Below are positions 25,555-34,741 of a stretch of DNA of 64,000 nt, piece by piece (position 1 is the stretch's first letter; each line of letters starts with the position of its first letter). This stretch comes from Falsiroseomonas sp041690465. Lineage in GTDB: Bacteria > Pseudomonadota > Alphaproteobacteria > Acetobacterales > Acetobacteraceae. The position numbers and the translations under genes are program-made. Location of the stretch: contig NZ_JAWLHG010000011.1 in NCBI RefSeq assembly GCF_041690465.1, positions 97,001 through 161,000 on the forward strand. The letters are read 5' to 3'. The notes under the pieces were generated by a model that saw only the letters and a program-made list of their open reading frames with translations, did not search any database and was not told where the DNA came from.

Positions 25555-28320
25555 TCAGCGCGCCTTGGCGCCGGCGGCCGGCTTGCGCGCCGCGGGCTTT
25601 GCCGGCGGCTTCTTCGCAGCCGGCCGCTTGGCTGCGGGCTTCTTCGCGGCCGGCTTGGCCGCCGCCTTCCTCGCCGCTGGCTTCGGCGCCGCCTCGCCAT
25701 TCGGCTCGGCCTTCTTCGGCGCCGCCTTGGCCTTGCCCTTTGCGGCCTTGCCCTTGGCGCCTCCGCGCGGCGGCAGTTCCTTGCCCTTCTCGGCGAGCAG
25801 CTTCACCGCCTCGTCGAGCGTCGCCTCCTCCATCTCCATCCCGCGCGGCAGGTTGGCGATGGTCTTGCCGTGCATGGCATAGGGGCCGAAGCGGCCCTTG
25901 CGGATCTCCACCGCGACGCCGTCCTTCGGATGCTGCCCGACCAGCCGCACCTTGGCGCGCGCCTTGGCCAGCAGCTCCATCGCGCGGTTCATGCCGAGCG
26001 CAAGCACGTCGTCCCCCGGCTCCAGCGACTGGTAGACGTTGCCCAGCCGCACATAGGGGCCGAAGCGGCCGATGCCGGCGGTGATCTCGCCGCCCGTCTC
26101 GGGGTCCCGCCCCACCAGCCGCGGCAGCGAGAGCAGGCCCAGCGCCGCGTCCAGGTCGAGCGTGTCCGGGTTCATGTCGCGGGTCAGGCTGGCCCGGCGA
26201 GGCTTCACCTTCTTCCCCTTCTCGTCCTCGCTCTCCTCGCCGAGCTGGACATAGAGGCCGTACGGCCCGCGCCGCAGCGTCACGCGCTGGCCGGTCGCCT
26301 CGTCCACGCCGAGGTCGCGCTGGCCCTCGTTCAGCCCGGCCGCCCCCTGCGCCTCCGCGCCCGGTGCCGCGAGCGGCCGCGTGTAGCGGCACTCCGGATA
26401 GTTCGAGCAGCCGACGAAGGCCCCCGACCGCCCGAGCCGCAGGCCGAGCCGCCCGCCCGAACAGGCCGGGCAGGCCCGCGGGTCCGTGCCGTCGCCCTTC
26501 GCCGGGAAGAAATGCGGCCCGAGCTCCTCGTCCAGCGCCTCGATCACGTCGCTGATCTTGAGGTCGGCGGTGGCGCCGAGCGCCTTCGAGAAATCCTCCC
26601 AGAAGGCGCGCATCACCGCGCGCCAATCGGCGCGGCCGCCGGAGATGTCGTCGAGCTTCTCCTCGAGCCCGGCGGTGAAGCCCGTGTCCACGTAGCGCTC
26701 GAAGAAGGCGACGAGGAAGGCCGTCACCAGCCGCCCGCGGTCCTCCGGTATGAAGCGCCGCTTGTCCAGGCGGACATACTCCCGGTCCTGCAGCACCTGC
26801 AGGATGGAGGCATAGGTGGAGGGCCGGCCGATTCCGAGCTCCTCCAGCTTCTTCACCAGCGTCGCCTCGGAGAAGCGCGGCGGCGGCTGGGTGAAGTGCT
26901 GGTTGGCGGCGACCGCGCCCGTCTTCAGCGGGTCCTTCTCCCGCATCGGCGGCAGGGTGCGCTCATCCTCCTCCTGCTCCGCGCCAGGCGTGGCGATGCC
27001 GGCGCGCGCATCGGCCGCGCGGTCGTCCTCGTCCTCCCGGTAGAGGCGCAGGAAGCCGTCGAAGGCCACGACCGAGCCATTCGCACGCAGCTTCGTCCGC
27101 CCGGTCTCGTCGGCGATCTCCACTACCGTCTGGTCCAGCTCGGCCGACTGCATCTGGGAGGCAACGGCGCGCTTCCAGACCAGCTCGTAGAGCTTGCGCT
27201 GACGGTCATCGAGGAAGCGGGCCACCTGCTCCGGCGTGCGGGAGACGTCGGTGGGGCGGATCGCCTCGTGCGCTTCCTGCGCGTTCTTCGCCTTGGAGGC
27301 GTATTCGCGCGGTGCGCCGGGCACGTAGTCCGGGCCGAAGCTGTCCTTCACATGGTCGCGGATGGCGAAGATCGCCTCGCGCGCCATCTGCACGCCGTCG
27401 GTGCGCATATAGGTGATCAGGCCGACGGTCTCGCCGCCGATATCCACGCCTTCATAAAGCTGCTGTGCGGTGCGCATCGCCTGCTGCGCGCCCATGCCGA
27501 GCTTCCGCGAGGCTTCCATCTGCAGCGTGGAAGTCGTGAACGGGGGCGGCGGGTTCCGCCGGGTCCGCTTCTTCTCGACGCTGGCGACGCCGAACCGCCC
27601 GGCTTCCACCGCGCGCTTGGCCGCCATCGCTGTCGCTTCGTTCGGCAGGTCGAATTGTTCGAGTTTTCGCCCGTCGTGATGCGTCAGCCGGGCGGTGAAG
27701 GCCGCGCCGGCCGGGGTCTGGAACCGTGCCTCGACGGTCCAGTATTCCCGCGCCCGGAAGGCCTCGATCTCGGCTTCCCGCTCGCATATCAACCTGAGCG
27801 CGACGGACTGCACGCGCCCCGCCGACTTGCTGCCCGGCAGCTTGCGCCACAGCACCGGCGAAAGGTTGAACCCCACCAGGTAGTCCAGCGCCCGGCGCGC
27901 GAGATAGGCCTCGATCAGCGGCGTATCCAGGTCGCGCGGCGCCTTGATCGCGGTCTGGATGGCGCGCTTGGTGATCTCGTTGAAGGTGATGCGGTTGACC
28001 TCGACGCCCTTCAGCGCGCCGCGGCGGGCCAGCATGTCCTTCACATGCCAGGAGATCGCCTCGCCCTCGCGATCCGGGTCGGTCGCCAGGAACAGGCGCC
28101 GCGCGCCCTTCAGCGCCTTGGCGATGGCCGAGACCTGCCGGTCGCCCCGCTCATCGGCCTCCCAGTCCATGGCGAAATCCTCCTCCGGGCGGACGGAGCC
28201 GTCCTTGGGGGGGAGGTCGCGGACATGGCCGAAGGAGGCGAGGACCGTGAAGTCGCCGCCGAGGTACTTGTTGATGGTCTTGGCCTTGGCGGGGCTCTCG
28301 ACCACGACGACGTCAGTCAT
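25555..28320 (-). CDS. topA: DNA topoisomerase I
   Basis: A 921-residue type IA topoisomerase that relaxes negative supercoils. The Toprim domain starts VVVESPAKAKTI and carries ATDPDREGEAISWH; the nicking tyrosine is Y304 in ITYMRTDGVQ. A C-terminal zinc ribbon (CPACSGG, then GCSNYPEC near 610-650) is followed by topo_C repeats with KGRFGPY. The last 75 residues are a lysine/alanine/proline-rich histone-H1-like tail of PAAKK and PAARK repeats, which probably adds non-specific DNA binding. It is located in a dprA-topA-rnr-S41 transcription unit. Confidence 0.97.
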   Translation of the reverse strand: MTDVVVVESPAKAKTINKYLGGDFTVLASFGHVRDLPPKDGSVRPEEDFAMDWEADERGDRQVSAIAKALKGARRLFLATDPDREGEAISWHVKDMLARRGALKGVEVNRITFNEITKRAIQTAIKAPRDLDTPLIEAYLARRALDYLVGFNLSPVLWRKLPGSKSAGRVQSVALRLICEREAEIEAFRAREYWTVEARFQTPAGAAFTARLTHHDGRKLEQFDLPNEATAMAAKRAVEAGRFGVASVEKKRTRRNPPPPFTTSTLQMEASRKLGMGAQQAMRTAQQLYEGVDIGGETVGLITYMRTDGVQMAREAIFAIRDHVKDSFGPDYVPGAPREYASKAKNAQEAHEAIRPTDVSRTPEQVARFLDDRQRKLYELVWKRAVASQMQSAELDQTVVEIADETGRTKLRANGSVVAFDGFLRLYREDEDDRAADARAGIATPGAEQEEDERTLPPMREKDPLKTGAVAANQHFTQPPPRFSEATLVKKLEELGIGRPSTYASILQVLQDREYVRLDKRRFIPEDRGRLVTAFLVAFFERYVDTGFTAGLEEKLDDISGGRADWRAVMRAFWEDFSKALGATADLKISDVIEALDEELGPHFFPAKGDGTDPRACPACSGGRLGLRLGRSGAFVGCSNYPECRYTRPLAAPGAEAQGAAGLNEGQRDLGVDEATGQRVTLRRGPYGLYVQLGEESEDEKGKKVKPRRASLTRDMNPDTLDLDAALGLLSLPRLVGRDPETGGEITAGIGRFGPYVRLGNVYQSLEPGDDVLALGMNRAMELLAKARAKVRLVGQHPKDGVAVEIRKGRFGPYAMHGKTIANLPRGMEMEEATLDEAVKLLAEKGKELPPRGGAKGKAAKGKAKAAPKKAEPNGEAAPKPAARKAAAKPAAKKPAAKRPAAKKPPAKPAARKPAAGAKAR
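25570..25690. repeat. tandem low-complexity repeat in the topA tail
   Basis: Degenerate 12-15-base units rich in gcggcc/cttcttcgcg encode PAAKKPAAKR-type peptides at the TopA C-terminus. Such tracts can vary in copy number between strains. Confidence 0.6.
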
Positions 28321-28371
28321 CTCTGGGGTGTTCGCCTTGGTATGTGCCTCGCGCCGCGCCGGCCCCTCGGG

Positions 28372-29481
28372 TCAGCGTGCAGCCCGCACGACTCGGTTGC
28401 CGGGCAGGGCTTCCACCAGCCCGGACAACTCCAGGTCAAGCAGTATCGCCTGCACGGCTGGCAGCGAGAGGTGGCAGCGCCGGACCAGATCGTCAACGGC
28501 CACGGGTGCAGGGCCAATCAATTCAAGAACTTCACCCGGTATCCCGGGCAGGGAGGGGGCCTTTGCGGCAGCTTCGGCTGCTGCATCCGTCGCCGGGCGG
28601 ACTCGGAACAGCGGCAGTTCGCGCGGCGCGGCGGGCAGGTTGGCGAGCACGTCCTCGGCGCCCTCGACCATGTGCGCACCTTGGCGGATCAGGTCGTTCG
28701 ACCCCCGGCAGCGCGGGTCGAGCGGGCTGCCCGGCACGGCGAAGACCTCCCGCCCCGCCTCCAGCGCCAGGCGGGCGGTGATCAGGCTGCCCGAACGTGG
28801 CGCGGCCTCGACCACCACCACGCCCAGCACCATGCCGGCGACGATCCGGTTGCGGCGCGGGAAATGCCGGGCGAGCGGCGCGGTACCGAGCGGCGCCTCC
28901 GCCACCACCGCCCCGCCCTCGGCGGCGATGCGCGCCTGCAACGCCGCGTTCTCCGGCGGATAGGGCTTGTCGAGTCCGCCGGCGACCACCGCGACGGTGC
29001 GGCCATGGGCATTGAGTGCGCCGAGATGCGCCGCCGCATCCACCCCGCGCGCCAAGCCGGAGGTGACGACGATCCCGCCGGTGGTCAGCCCGGCGGCGAT
29101 CTCCTCCGCAATCCGCCGCCCGCCGGCGGAGGCGGCCCGCGCCCCGACCACGCCGACCTGCCGGCGCAGCAGCACCGAGGCATCGCCCAACACCCCCAGC
29201 ACCGGCGGCGGATCCTCGGTGGCGGTAAGCAACTCCGGATAGCCGGGCTCTTCCAGATGCAGCCATGTGCCGCCGAGCCGGGCAAGCTCCTCCATCTCCC
29301 GCTCCGCTGCCTCGGCGGGAAACACGGTGACGACGCGCCCGGCGGCGGCGGCGATGCGGGGCAGAGCCTCCAGCGCGGCGCGCGCGCTGCCATGGCGGTC
29401 AAGCGCACGGCGGAAGCTGGCGGGGCCGACGCCTTCGGTGCGCGCCAGGCGCAGCCGGGCGACAGCCTCCGCCGCGTTCAC
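28372..29481 (-). CDS. dprA: DNA-processing protein DprA
   Basis: A 369-residue Smf/DprA protein that loads RecA on incoming single-stranded DNA during transformation. An N-terminal helix-hairpin domain (VARLRLARTEGVGPASFR) is followed by the Rossmann-like core with VGVVGARAASAGG, TSGLARGVDAAAH, GGLDKPYPPEN and FPRRNRIVAGM, the GSLITARLALEAGREVFAVPGS signature, and a C-terminal DprA winged helix. The start is taken as GTG 29481; upstream in-frame sequence runs through a GC-rich hairpin repeat and is not family-like. Confidence 0.93.
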   Translation of the reverse strand: MNAAEAVARLRLARTEGVGPASFRRALDRHGSARAALEALPRIAAAAGRVVTVFPAEAAEREMEELARLGGTWLHLEEPGYPELLTATEDPPPVLGVLGDASVLLRRQVGVVGARAASAGGRRIAEEIAAGLTTGGIVVTSGLARGVDAAAHLGALNAHGRTVAVVAGGLDKPYPPENAALQARIAAEGGAVVAEAPLGTAPLARHFPRRNRIVAGMVLGVVVVEAAPRSGSLITARLALEAGREVFAVPGSPLDPRCRGSNDLIRQGAHMVEGAEDVLANLPAAPRELPLFRVRPATDAAAEAAAKAPSLPGIPGEVLELIGPAPVAVDDLVRRCHLSLPAVQAILLDLELSGLVEALPGNRVVRAAR

Positions 29482-29496
29482 GCCGGCGCCCTGTCT

Positions 29497-29539
29497 CCCT
29501 TCCCGCTCATGCGGGGAAGGGTCACGGTGGGGGAGACCC
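29497..29539. repeat. REP-like hairpin repeat between plsY and dprA
   Basis: A near-perfect stem CCCTTCCCGC / GCGGGGAAGGG with loop TCAT at 29497-29521 is followed by GGTGGGGGAGACCC at 29526-29539, the same 14-mer as in rnr. It fills the 61-base plsY-dprA gap and could modulate transcript stability or termination. Confidence 0.6.
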
Positions 29540-29542
29540 GAT

Positions 29543-30127
29543 TCAACGCTTGGTCCCGACGCGCGGCTCAGTCCCGGCAATCAGGCGGGCGATGTTCGGC
29601 CGGTGCCGCCAGGTGATCAGCAGGGCGAGCGCCAGCGCGAACAGCACCAGGGTCGGGTTGCCGAACACCAGGGCGGCGACCGGCGCCACCGCGCAGGCGG
29701 CCAGCGCGCCGGCCGAGGAGATGCGCGTCGCCGCGAAAACGGCGCCCCACGTCGCCAGCGCGACCGCGCCGAGCCACCAAGCCGCGGCGAGCAGCACGCC
29801 GGCGCCAGTGGCGACCCCCTTGCCGCCCTTGAAGCCGAGCCAGACGGGGAAGGCGTGGCCGGCCATGGCCGCGACGCCGGCGACCAGCGCCGCGTCCTCG
29901 CCCCACGACCAGCGGGCGATCAGCAGCGCTGCCGCGCCCTTCACCACGTCCAGCGCCAGCGTCGCAGCGGCCAGGCCCTTGTTGCCGGTGCGCAGCACAT
30001 TGGTGGCGCCGATATTGCCGGACCCGATCGCGCGGATGTCGCCCAACCCCGCCGCCTTGGTCAGGATCAGCCCATACGGCACCGAGCCGAGCAGGTAGCC
30101 GAGGATCGCGGCGAGGATCAGCGCCAT
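29543..30127 (-). CDS. plsY: glycerol-3-phosphate acyltransferase PlsY
   Basis: A 194-residue membrane enzyme that transfers acyl from acyl-phosphate to glycerol 3-phosphate, the first step of phospholipid synthesis. The three conserved loops are GSVPYGL, RAIGSGNIGATNVLRTGNKG and PVWLGFKGGKGVATG; five hydrophobic segments are evident. Its ATG shares a base with the stop of the upstream dihydroorotase-like gene (TGATG), so it is coupled to the pyrB-pyrC' pair. Confidence 0.96.
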   Translation of the reverse strand: MALILAAILGYLLGSVPYGLILTKAAGLGDIRAIGSGNIGATNVLRTGNKGLAAATLALDVVKGAAALLIARWSWGEDAALVAGVAAMAGHAFPVWLGFKGGKGVATGAGVLLAAAWWLGAVALATWGAVFAATRISSAGALAACAVAPVAALVFGNPTLVLFALALALLITWRHRPNIARLIAGTEPRVGTKR

Positions 30128-31401
30128 CAGCCGAAGACCCTTCGCCCGTTCTTCCAGGTGCCGAGCACGCGGCCTTCCAGCGCGCGGCCGTCGAAGGGGG
30201 TGTTCTGCGCCTTGCCCGGCAGCTTGCCCGCCTCCACGCGCCAGCCGCGCTCCGGGTGGAACAGTACCAGGTCGCCCGGCGCGCCCTTGGCCAGCCGCCC
30301 GGCCTCGATCCCGAGCAGCTTCGCCGGCCGCGCGGTGAGCAGGTCCAGCGCCTGGAGCAGCGCCAGGTCGCCGCCATGTACGCGGGCGAGGGTGACGGCC
30401 AGCAGCGTCGCCAGCCCCGCCCCGCCGGGCTCGGCCTGGGCGAAGGGCAGGCGCTTGTCGTCGGCGTCGCGCGGCTGGTGGTCGGAGGCGATGGCGTCGA
30501 TCGTCCCATCCTTCAGCGCCTGCACCACCGCCAGCCGGTCGGCCTCGTCGCGCAACGGCGGCGAGAGTTTGGCGTATGTGCGGTATTCGCCGATCGCCGT
30601 CTCGTTGAGGTCGAAATAGGGCGGCGCGGTGTCGCAGGTGACGCGCAGCCCGAGCACGCGCGCGGCGCGGATATGGGCGAGCGCGGCGGCGGTGGAGACA
30701 TGGGCGAAATGCACATGCCCGCCGGTGATCTTCGCCAGCTCGATGTCGCGGGCGACCATCATCGCCTCGGCCGCGACCGGGATGCCGGGCAGGCCCATGC
30801 GGGTGGCGCGCTCGCCCTCGGTTGCGGCGCCGCCGGCGGCGAGGCTGGGCTCCTCCGGATGCTGCACCACGAAGCTGCCGAAGGCACGGGCGTAGGACAG
30901 CGCCAGGCGCATGGTCCGCGCATTGCCGATGGCCCGCCTGCCATCGGTGAAGGCGATCGCGCCGGCCTCCCGCAGCAGGCCGTATTCTGAAAGATCCTTG
31001 CCCTGGCAGCCTGCGGTGGCGGCGGCATAGGGCAGGATGGTGAGGCAGCCCGTCATCTCGCCGCGGCGCACGACGAACTGCACCAGGGCGGGGTCGTCGA
31101 TGGCCGGGTCGGTGTCGGGCAGGGCGCAGAGCGTGGTGACGCCGCCGGCCGCGGCCGCCAGCGCGGCGGAAGCAATGGTCTCCCGATGCTCTGCCCCCGG
31201 CTCGCCGAGCGCGGCGCGGAGGTCCACGAGGCCGGGGGCGAGGCAGGCGCCGTTGCCCTCTATCACCAGCGCGCCCTCGGGCCTGCCGAGGTTTGCGCCA
31301 TGGTCGGCGATGATGCCGTCCTGCAGCAGCAGGTCGCCTTGTCGGTCGAGGCCGCTGGCGGGGTCGAGCAGCCGGACACTGGTGAAGAGGATCGGCGTCA
31401 T
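30127..31401 (-). CDS. dihydroorotase-like protein lacking metal ligands (PyrC'/PyrX type)
   Basis: A 424-residue amidohydrolase-fold protein next to pyrB. In active dihydroorotases the first strand ends PGxxDxHxHxREPG; here it reads PGLVDLRAALGEPG, so both zinc histidines (positions 62 and 64) and the substrate arginine (66) are replaced by R, A and G. HFAHVST and SDHQPRD are retained. Such inactive homologues occur beside pyrB in Pseudomonas and many Alphaproteobacteria, where they are structural partners of aspartate transcarbamoylase. An active PyrC must be encoded elsewhere. Its ATG overlaps the pyrB stop (ATGA). Confidence 0.9.
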   Translation of the reverse strand: MTPILFTSVRLLDPASGLDRQGDLLLQDGIIADHGANLGRPEGALVIEGNGACLAPGLVDLRAALGEPGAEHRETIASAALAAAAGGVTTLCALPDTDPAIDDPALVQFVVRRGEMTGCLTILPYAAATAGCQGKDLSEYGLLREAGAIAFTDGRRAIGNARTMRLALSYARAFGSFVVQHPEEPSLAAGGAATEGERATRMGLPGIPVAAEAMMVARDIELAKITGGHVHFAHVSTAAALAHIRAARVLGLRVTCDTAPPYFDLNETAIGEYRTYAKLSPPLRDEADRLAVVQALKDGTIDAIASDHQPRDADDKRLPFAQAEPGGAGLATLLAVTLARVHGGDLALLQALDLLTARPAKLLGIEAGRLAKGAPGDLVLFHPERGWRVEAGKLPGKAQNTPFDGRALEGRVLGTWKNGRRVFG

Positions 31402-32333
31402 GCGTTGCGCCTGAGCCCCTGCGCCAGCGTGTCCAGCACCGCCATGCGCACCGCGACGCCCATCTCCACCTGCTCGCCGATCACGCTGCGAACGGGGTCG
31501 TCCGCCACAGCGCTGTCGATCTCGACACCGCGGTTCATCGGGCCGGGATGCATGACGATGGCATCCGGCTTCGCCCAGGCCAGCTTCTCGGCATCCAGCC
31601 CGTAGAACCGGAAGAACTCGCGCGCGGAGGGCACCAGGCCGCCGGTCATCCGCTCCTTCTGCAGCCGCAGCATCATCACCACGTCGGCGTCCTGGAGGCC
31701 CGTGCGCATCTCGTGGTGCACCTCCACGCCGAGCCTGGCCGCCTCCGCCGGGATCAGCGTCGGCGGACCCACGATGCGCACGCGGGCGTTCATGGTCAGC
31801 AGTAGGTGGATGTTGCTGCGCGCCACACGCGAATGCAGCACATCGCCGCAGATCGCGACCGTCAGCCCCTCCAGCCGGCCTTTGCGGCGGCGGATGGTCA
31901 GCGCATCCAGCAGCGCCTGGGTCGGGTGCTCATGGGTGCCGTCGCCGGCATTGATCACCGCCGCGTCCACCTTCTGCGCCAGCAGCGCCGGCGCGCCGGA
32001 CTGCCCGTGGCGCACCACCAGCAGGTCGGTCTGCATGGCGTTCAGCGTGGAGGCGGTGTCCAGCAACGTCTCGCCCTTGTTCACCGAGCTGGTCGAGACC
32101 GACATGTTGACGATGTCCGCACCCAGCCGCTTGCCGGCCAGCTCGAAGCTGGTCCGGGTGCGGGTGCTGTCCTCGAAGAACAGGTTGATCAGCGTGCGGC
32201 CCTTGAGCAGGTCGCGCTGGGTCTTCCCCTGCCGGTTGAGCAGCGCATAGCTCTCGGCCAGGTCCAGCAGGTCGGCGATGTAGGGCGGCTCCAGGCCTTC
32301 GACGGCGAGGAGATGGCGGAAGGGGTAGGGCAC
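31398..32333 (-). CDS. pyrB: aspartate carbamoyltransferase catalytic subunit
   Basis: A 311-residue enzyme that joins carbamoyl phosphate and aspartate in de novo pyrimidine synthesis. The carbamoyl-phosphate site is FFEDSTRTRTSFE; STSSVNKGETLLDT is the 80s-type loop; GDGTHEHPTQALLDALT and the C-terminal MHPGPMNRGVEI are diagnostic. The start is GTG 32333. It is coupled to the inactive dihydroorotase homologue, with which it probably forms a dodecameric complex. No pyrI is present. Confidence 0.97.
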   Translation of the reverse strand: MPYPFRHLLAVEGLEPPYIADLLDLAESYALLNRQGKTQRDLLKGRTLINLFFEDSTRTRTSFELAGKRLGADIVNMSVSTSSVNKGETLLDTASTLNAMQTDLLVVRHGQSGAPALLAQKVDAAVINAGDGTHEHPTQALLDALTIRRRKGRLEGLTVAICGDVLHSRVARSNIHLLLTMNARVRIVGPPTLIPAEAARLGVEVHHEMRTGLQDADVVMMLRLQKERMTGGLVPSAREFFRFYGLDAEKLAWAKPDAIVMHPGPMNRGVEIDSAVADDPVRSVIGEQVEMGVAVRMAVLDTLAQGLRRNA

Positions 32334-32412
32334 GGCCGGGACAATAGGCGGGCGGCCGGGGATTCGGCCAGTCCGGCCGAACCACGCCCGGCGCGGCGTC
32401 CGCTGCGGCAGC

Positions 32413-32895
32413 CTATTCCGGGGAAGGCGGCGCCGCCCGTCCGGTCGCGTCCAGCGCGGCCTGGAGCATGTAGGCCGCCGCCGCGGCGTCCACCCGCGCG
32501 GCGCGCTTCGCGCGTGTCACGTCCGCCTCGATCATCGCCCGGTTGACCGCGGCGGAGGAAAGCCGCTCGTCCCAGAAGGCGACCGGTAGCCCGGCCGCCT
32601 CGGCCAGCGCCCGGCCCCAATCCTTCGCCGCCTGCGCCGCGGGGCCGAAGGAGCCGTCCATGCCGAGCGGCAGCCCGACGACCATCCCGCCCGCGCCCTC
32701 CTTCCGCGCGACCGCGGCGACCTCCGCCGCATTCGCCGCCAGCTTTCCACGCTTCACCGCGCCATAGGGCGAGGCCAGCACCAGCGTCACGTCGGATAGC
32801 GCCAGCCCGATCAGCCGGGCGCCCGGGTCCACCCCGATCAGGCGCTGGTTCCGCCCCAGCCCGGCCCGCAGCTCCATCAGGTTGAACACCGCCAT
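32413..32895 (-). CDS. ruvX: RuvX/YqgF Holliday-junction resolvase-like nuclease
   Basis: A 160-residue RNase H-fold protein. The acidic active-site motifs are IGVDPGARLIGLALSD at the N-terminus, VVGLPLGMDGS in the middle, WDERLSSAAVN and the C-terminal VDAAAAAYML. The family processes Holliday junctions and/or the 5' end of pre-16S rRNA. ATG 32895 is chosen; reading to 32931 would enter the gatC promoter region. Divergent from gatC and followed, after 79 bases, by pyrB on the same strand. Confidence 0.92.
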   Translation of the reverse strand: MAVFNLMELRAGLGRNQRLIGVDPGARLIGLALSDVTLVLASPYGAVKRGKLAANAAEVAAVARKEGAGGMVVGLPLGMDGSFGPAAQAAKDWGRALAEAAGLPVAFWDERLSSAAVNRAMIEADVTRAKRAARVDAAAAAYMLQAALDATGRAAPPSPE

Positions 32896-32963
32896 GGGCG
32901 CCGTTATGGTCCGCGGCTTGCCGCCAGGCAAATAGTTGGTTTTTCAAGGACATTGCCAAAGCC

Positions 32964-33260
32964 ATGTCGCTCGACACCGCCACGGTGAAGCGTATCGCCT
33001 CGCTCGCCCGGATCAGACTGGAGGCGGAGGAAGTCGGCCGCATGCAGGCCGAACTCAACGGCATCCTCGGCTGGATCGAGCAACTCCAGGCGGTGGACAC
33101 GGAGGGTGTGGAGCCGATGGCCGGCGGGGCGCCGGAAGGCCAGCCGGCGATGCGCATGCGCGAGGACAAGGTGACGGACGGCGACCTGCACGAGGCGGTG
33201 CTGGCGAACGCGCCGGACCGCATGGGCGCCTATTTCGGCGTGCCGAAGGTGGTGGAGTGA
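32964..33260 (+). CDS. gatC: aspartyl/glutamyl-tRNA amidotransferase subunit C
   Basis: A 98-residue small subunit of the GatCAB amidotransferase, which converts Glu-tRNA(Gln) and/or Asp-tRNA(Asn) to the correct amidated forms. It wraps between GatA and GatB. Typical segments: VKRIASLARIRLEAEEV, ILGWIEQLQAVDTEGVEPM and MREDKVTDGD. Start ATG 32964, with AAGGA 13 bases upstream. Its stop codon overlaps the gatA start (TGATG), so subunits are made in step. Confidence 0.96.
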   Translation: MSLDTATVKRIASLARIRLEAEEVGRMQAELNGILGWIEQLQAVDTEGVEPMAGGAPEGQPAMRMREDKVTDGDLHEAVLANAPDRMGAYFGVPKVVE

Positions 33261-34741
33261 TGCGCCCGACCGATTACACGCTGAAGGGTGCGCTGGACGC
33301 GCTGGCTTCGGGCGAGACCACCTCGGTCCAGCTCACCGAGGCGTTCCTGGACGCCATCGCGCGGCTGAATCCGCGCCTCAACGCCTTCATCACCGTGACC
33401 GGCGAGCAGGCGCTGGAAGCCGCGAAGGCCTCCGATGCGCGCCGCGCCGCCGGGCAGGCGGGTCCGCTGGAAGGCGCGCCGATCGCCATCAAGGACCTGT
33501 TCTGCACGGCGGGCACGCAGACCACCGCGGGCAGCGCGATCCTGCGCGGCTTCGTGCCGCCCTACGAGAGCACCGTCAGCGCCAACCTGCTGCGCGACGG
33601 CGCGGTGTTCCTGGGCAAGGTGAACCTGGACGAGTTCGCCATGGGCTCGTCGAACAGCACCAGCGCCTATGGCCCGGTGGAGAACCCGTGGTCGCGCGCC
33701 AACGATCCCGACACGCGGCTGGTGCCGGGCGGGTCCTCCGGCGGCTCGGCCGCCGCGGTGGCGGCGCGGCTGGCGCTCGGCGCGACGGCAACCGACACCG
33801 GCGGCTCCATCCGCCAGCCCGCCGCCTTCTGCGGCATCGCCGGCATCAAGCCGACCTATGGCCGCTGCTCGCGCTACGGCATCGTCGCCTTCGCCTCCTC
33901 GCTCGACCAGGCGGGGCCGGTGGCGCGCACGGTGGAGGATTGCGCGATCCTGCTGAGATCCATGGCCGGCTTCGACCCGAGGGACGCGACCAGCGCCGAC
34001 CTGCCGGTGCCCGACTTCGCCGCCGCCTGCGGGCGTTCCGTGAAGGGGCTCCGCATCGGCGTGCCGAAGGAATACCGCCTGGACAACATGCCGCCGGAGA
34101 TCGAGGCGCTGTGGCAGCAGGGCCTGCAATGGCTGCGCGACGAGGGCGCCGAGACGATCGAGATCAGCCTGCCGCACACGAAATACGCACTACCGACCTA
34201 CTACGTGGTCGCGCCGGCGGAGGCGTCCTCCAACCTCGCGCGCTATGACGGCGTACGGTTCGGCATGCGCGAGGTGGCGCCGGGCGGCGACTTGCGCGAC
34301 CTCTATGAGCGCACGCGTGCCAAGGGCTTCGGGCAGGAGGTGCGCCGGCGCATCATGATCGGCACCTATGTGCTGAGCGCAGGCTACTACGATGCCTACT
34401 ACCTCAAGGCGCAGAAGGTGCGCGCGCTGATCCGCCGCGACTTCGAGCAGGCCTGGGGCAAGGTGGACGCCATCGTCACGCCGGCGACGCCCTCCGCCGC
34501 CTTCGGCATGGACGAGAAGCAGGACGATCCGGTGACGATGTACCTCAACGACGTCTTCACCGTGACGGCGAACCTCGCCGGCCTGCCGGGTATCGCCGTG
34601 CCGGCGGGGCTGGATGCGTCCGGCCTGCCGCTCGGGCTGCAGGTGATCGGCAAGCCCTTCGACGAGGAAACCTGCTTCTCCGTCGGCGCCGCGATCGAGC
34701 GTGCGGCCGACTTCACGGCCCTGCCGGGGATCCGCGCATGA
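33260..34741 (+). CDS. gatA: aspartyl/glutamyl-tRNA amidotransferase subunit A
   Basis: A 493-residue amidase that liberates ammonia from glutamine for GatB. The catalytic triad sits in the amidase signature: lysine 78 in APIAIKDLFC, cis-serine in PGGSSGGSAAAVAARL and the nucleophilic serine in TDTGGSIRQPAAFCG. Full length. Second gene of gatCAB; its last four bases overlap the gatB start (ATGA). Confidence 0.97.
   Translation: MRPTDYTLKGALDALASGETTSVQLTEAFLDAIARLNPRLNAFITVTGEQALEAAKASDARRAAGQAGPLEGAPIAIKDLFCTAGTQTTAGSAILRGFVPPYESTVSANLLRDGAVFLGKVNLDEFAMGSSNSTSAYGPVENPWSRANDPDTRLVPGGSSGGSAAAVAARLALGATATDTGGSIRQPAAFCGIAGIKPTYGRCSRYGIVAFASSLDQAGPVARTVEDCAILLRSMAGFDPRDATSADLPVPDFAAACGRSVKGLRIGVPKEYRLDNMPPEIEALWQQGLQWLRDEGAETIEISLPHTKYALPTYYVVAPAEASSNLARYDGVRFGMREVAPGGDLRDLYERTRAKGFGQEVRRRIMIGTYVLSAGYYDAYYLKAQKVRALIRRDFEQAWGKVDAIVTPATPSAAFGMDEKQDDPVTMYLNDVFTVTANLAGLPGIAVPAGLDASGLPLGLQVIGKPFDEETCFSVGAAIERAADFTALPGIRA

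Noticed and set aside
23613..26084. An 823-codon plus-strand open frame antisense to rnr
   Set aside because: Antisense shadow of rnr and the topA tail; no motif, no ribosome site.
25870..29616. A 1248-codon plus-strand open frame antisense to topA and dprA
   Set aside because: Its sequence mirrors the codon positions of the minus-strand genes, is rich in His/Arg/Gly/Val, and matches no family. topA and dprA are certain.
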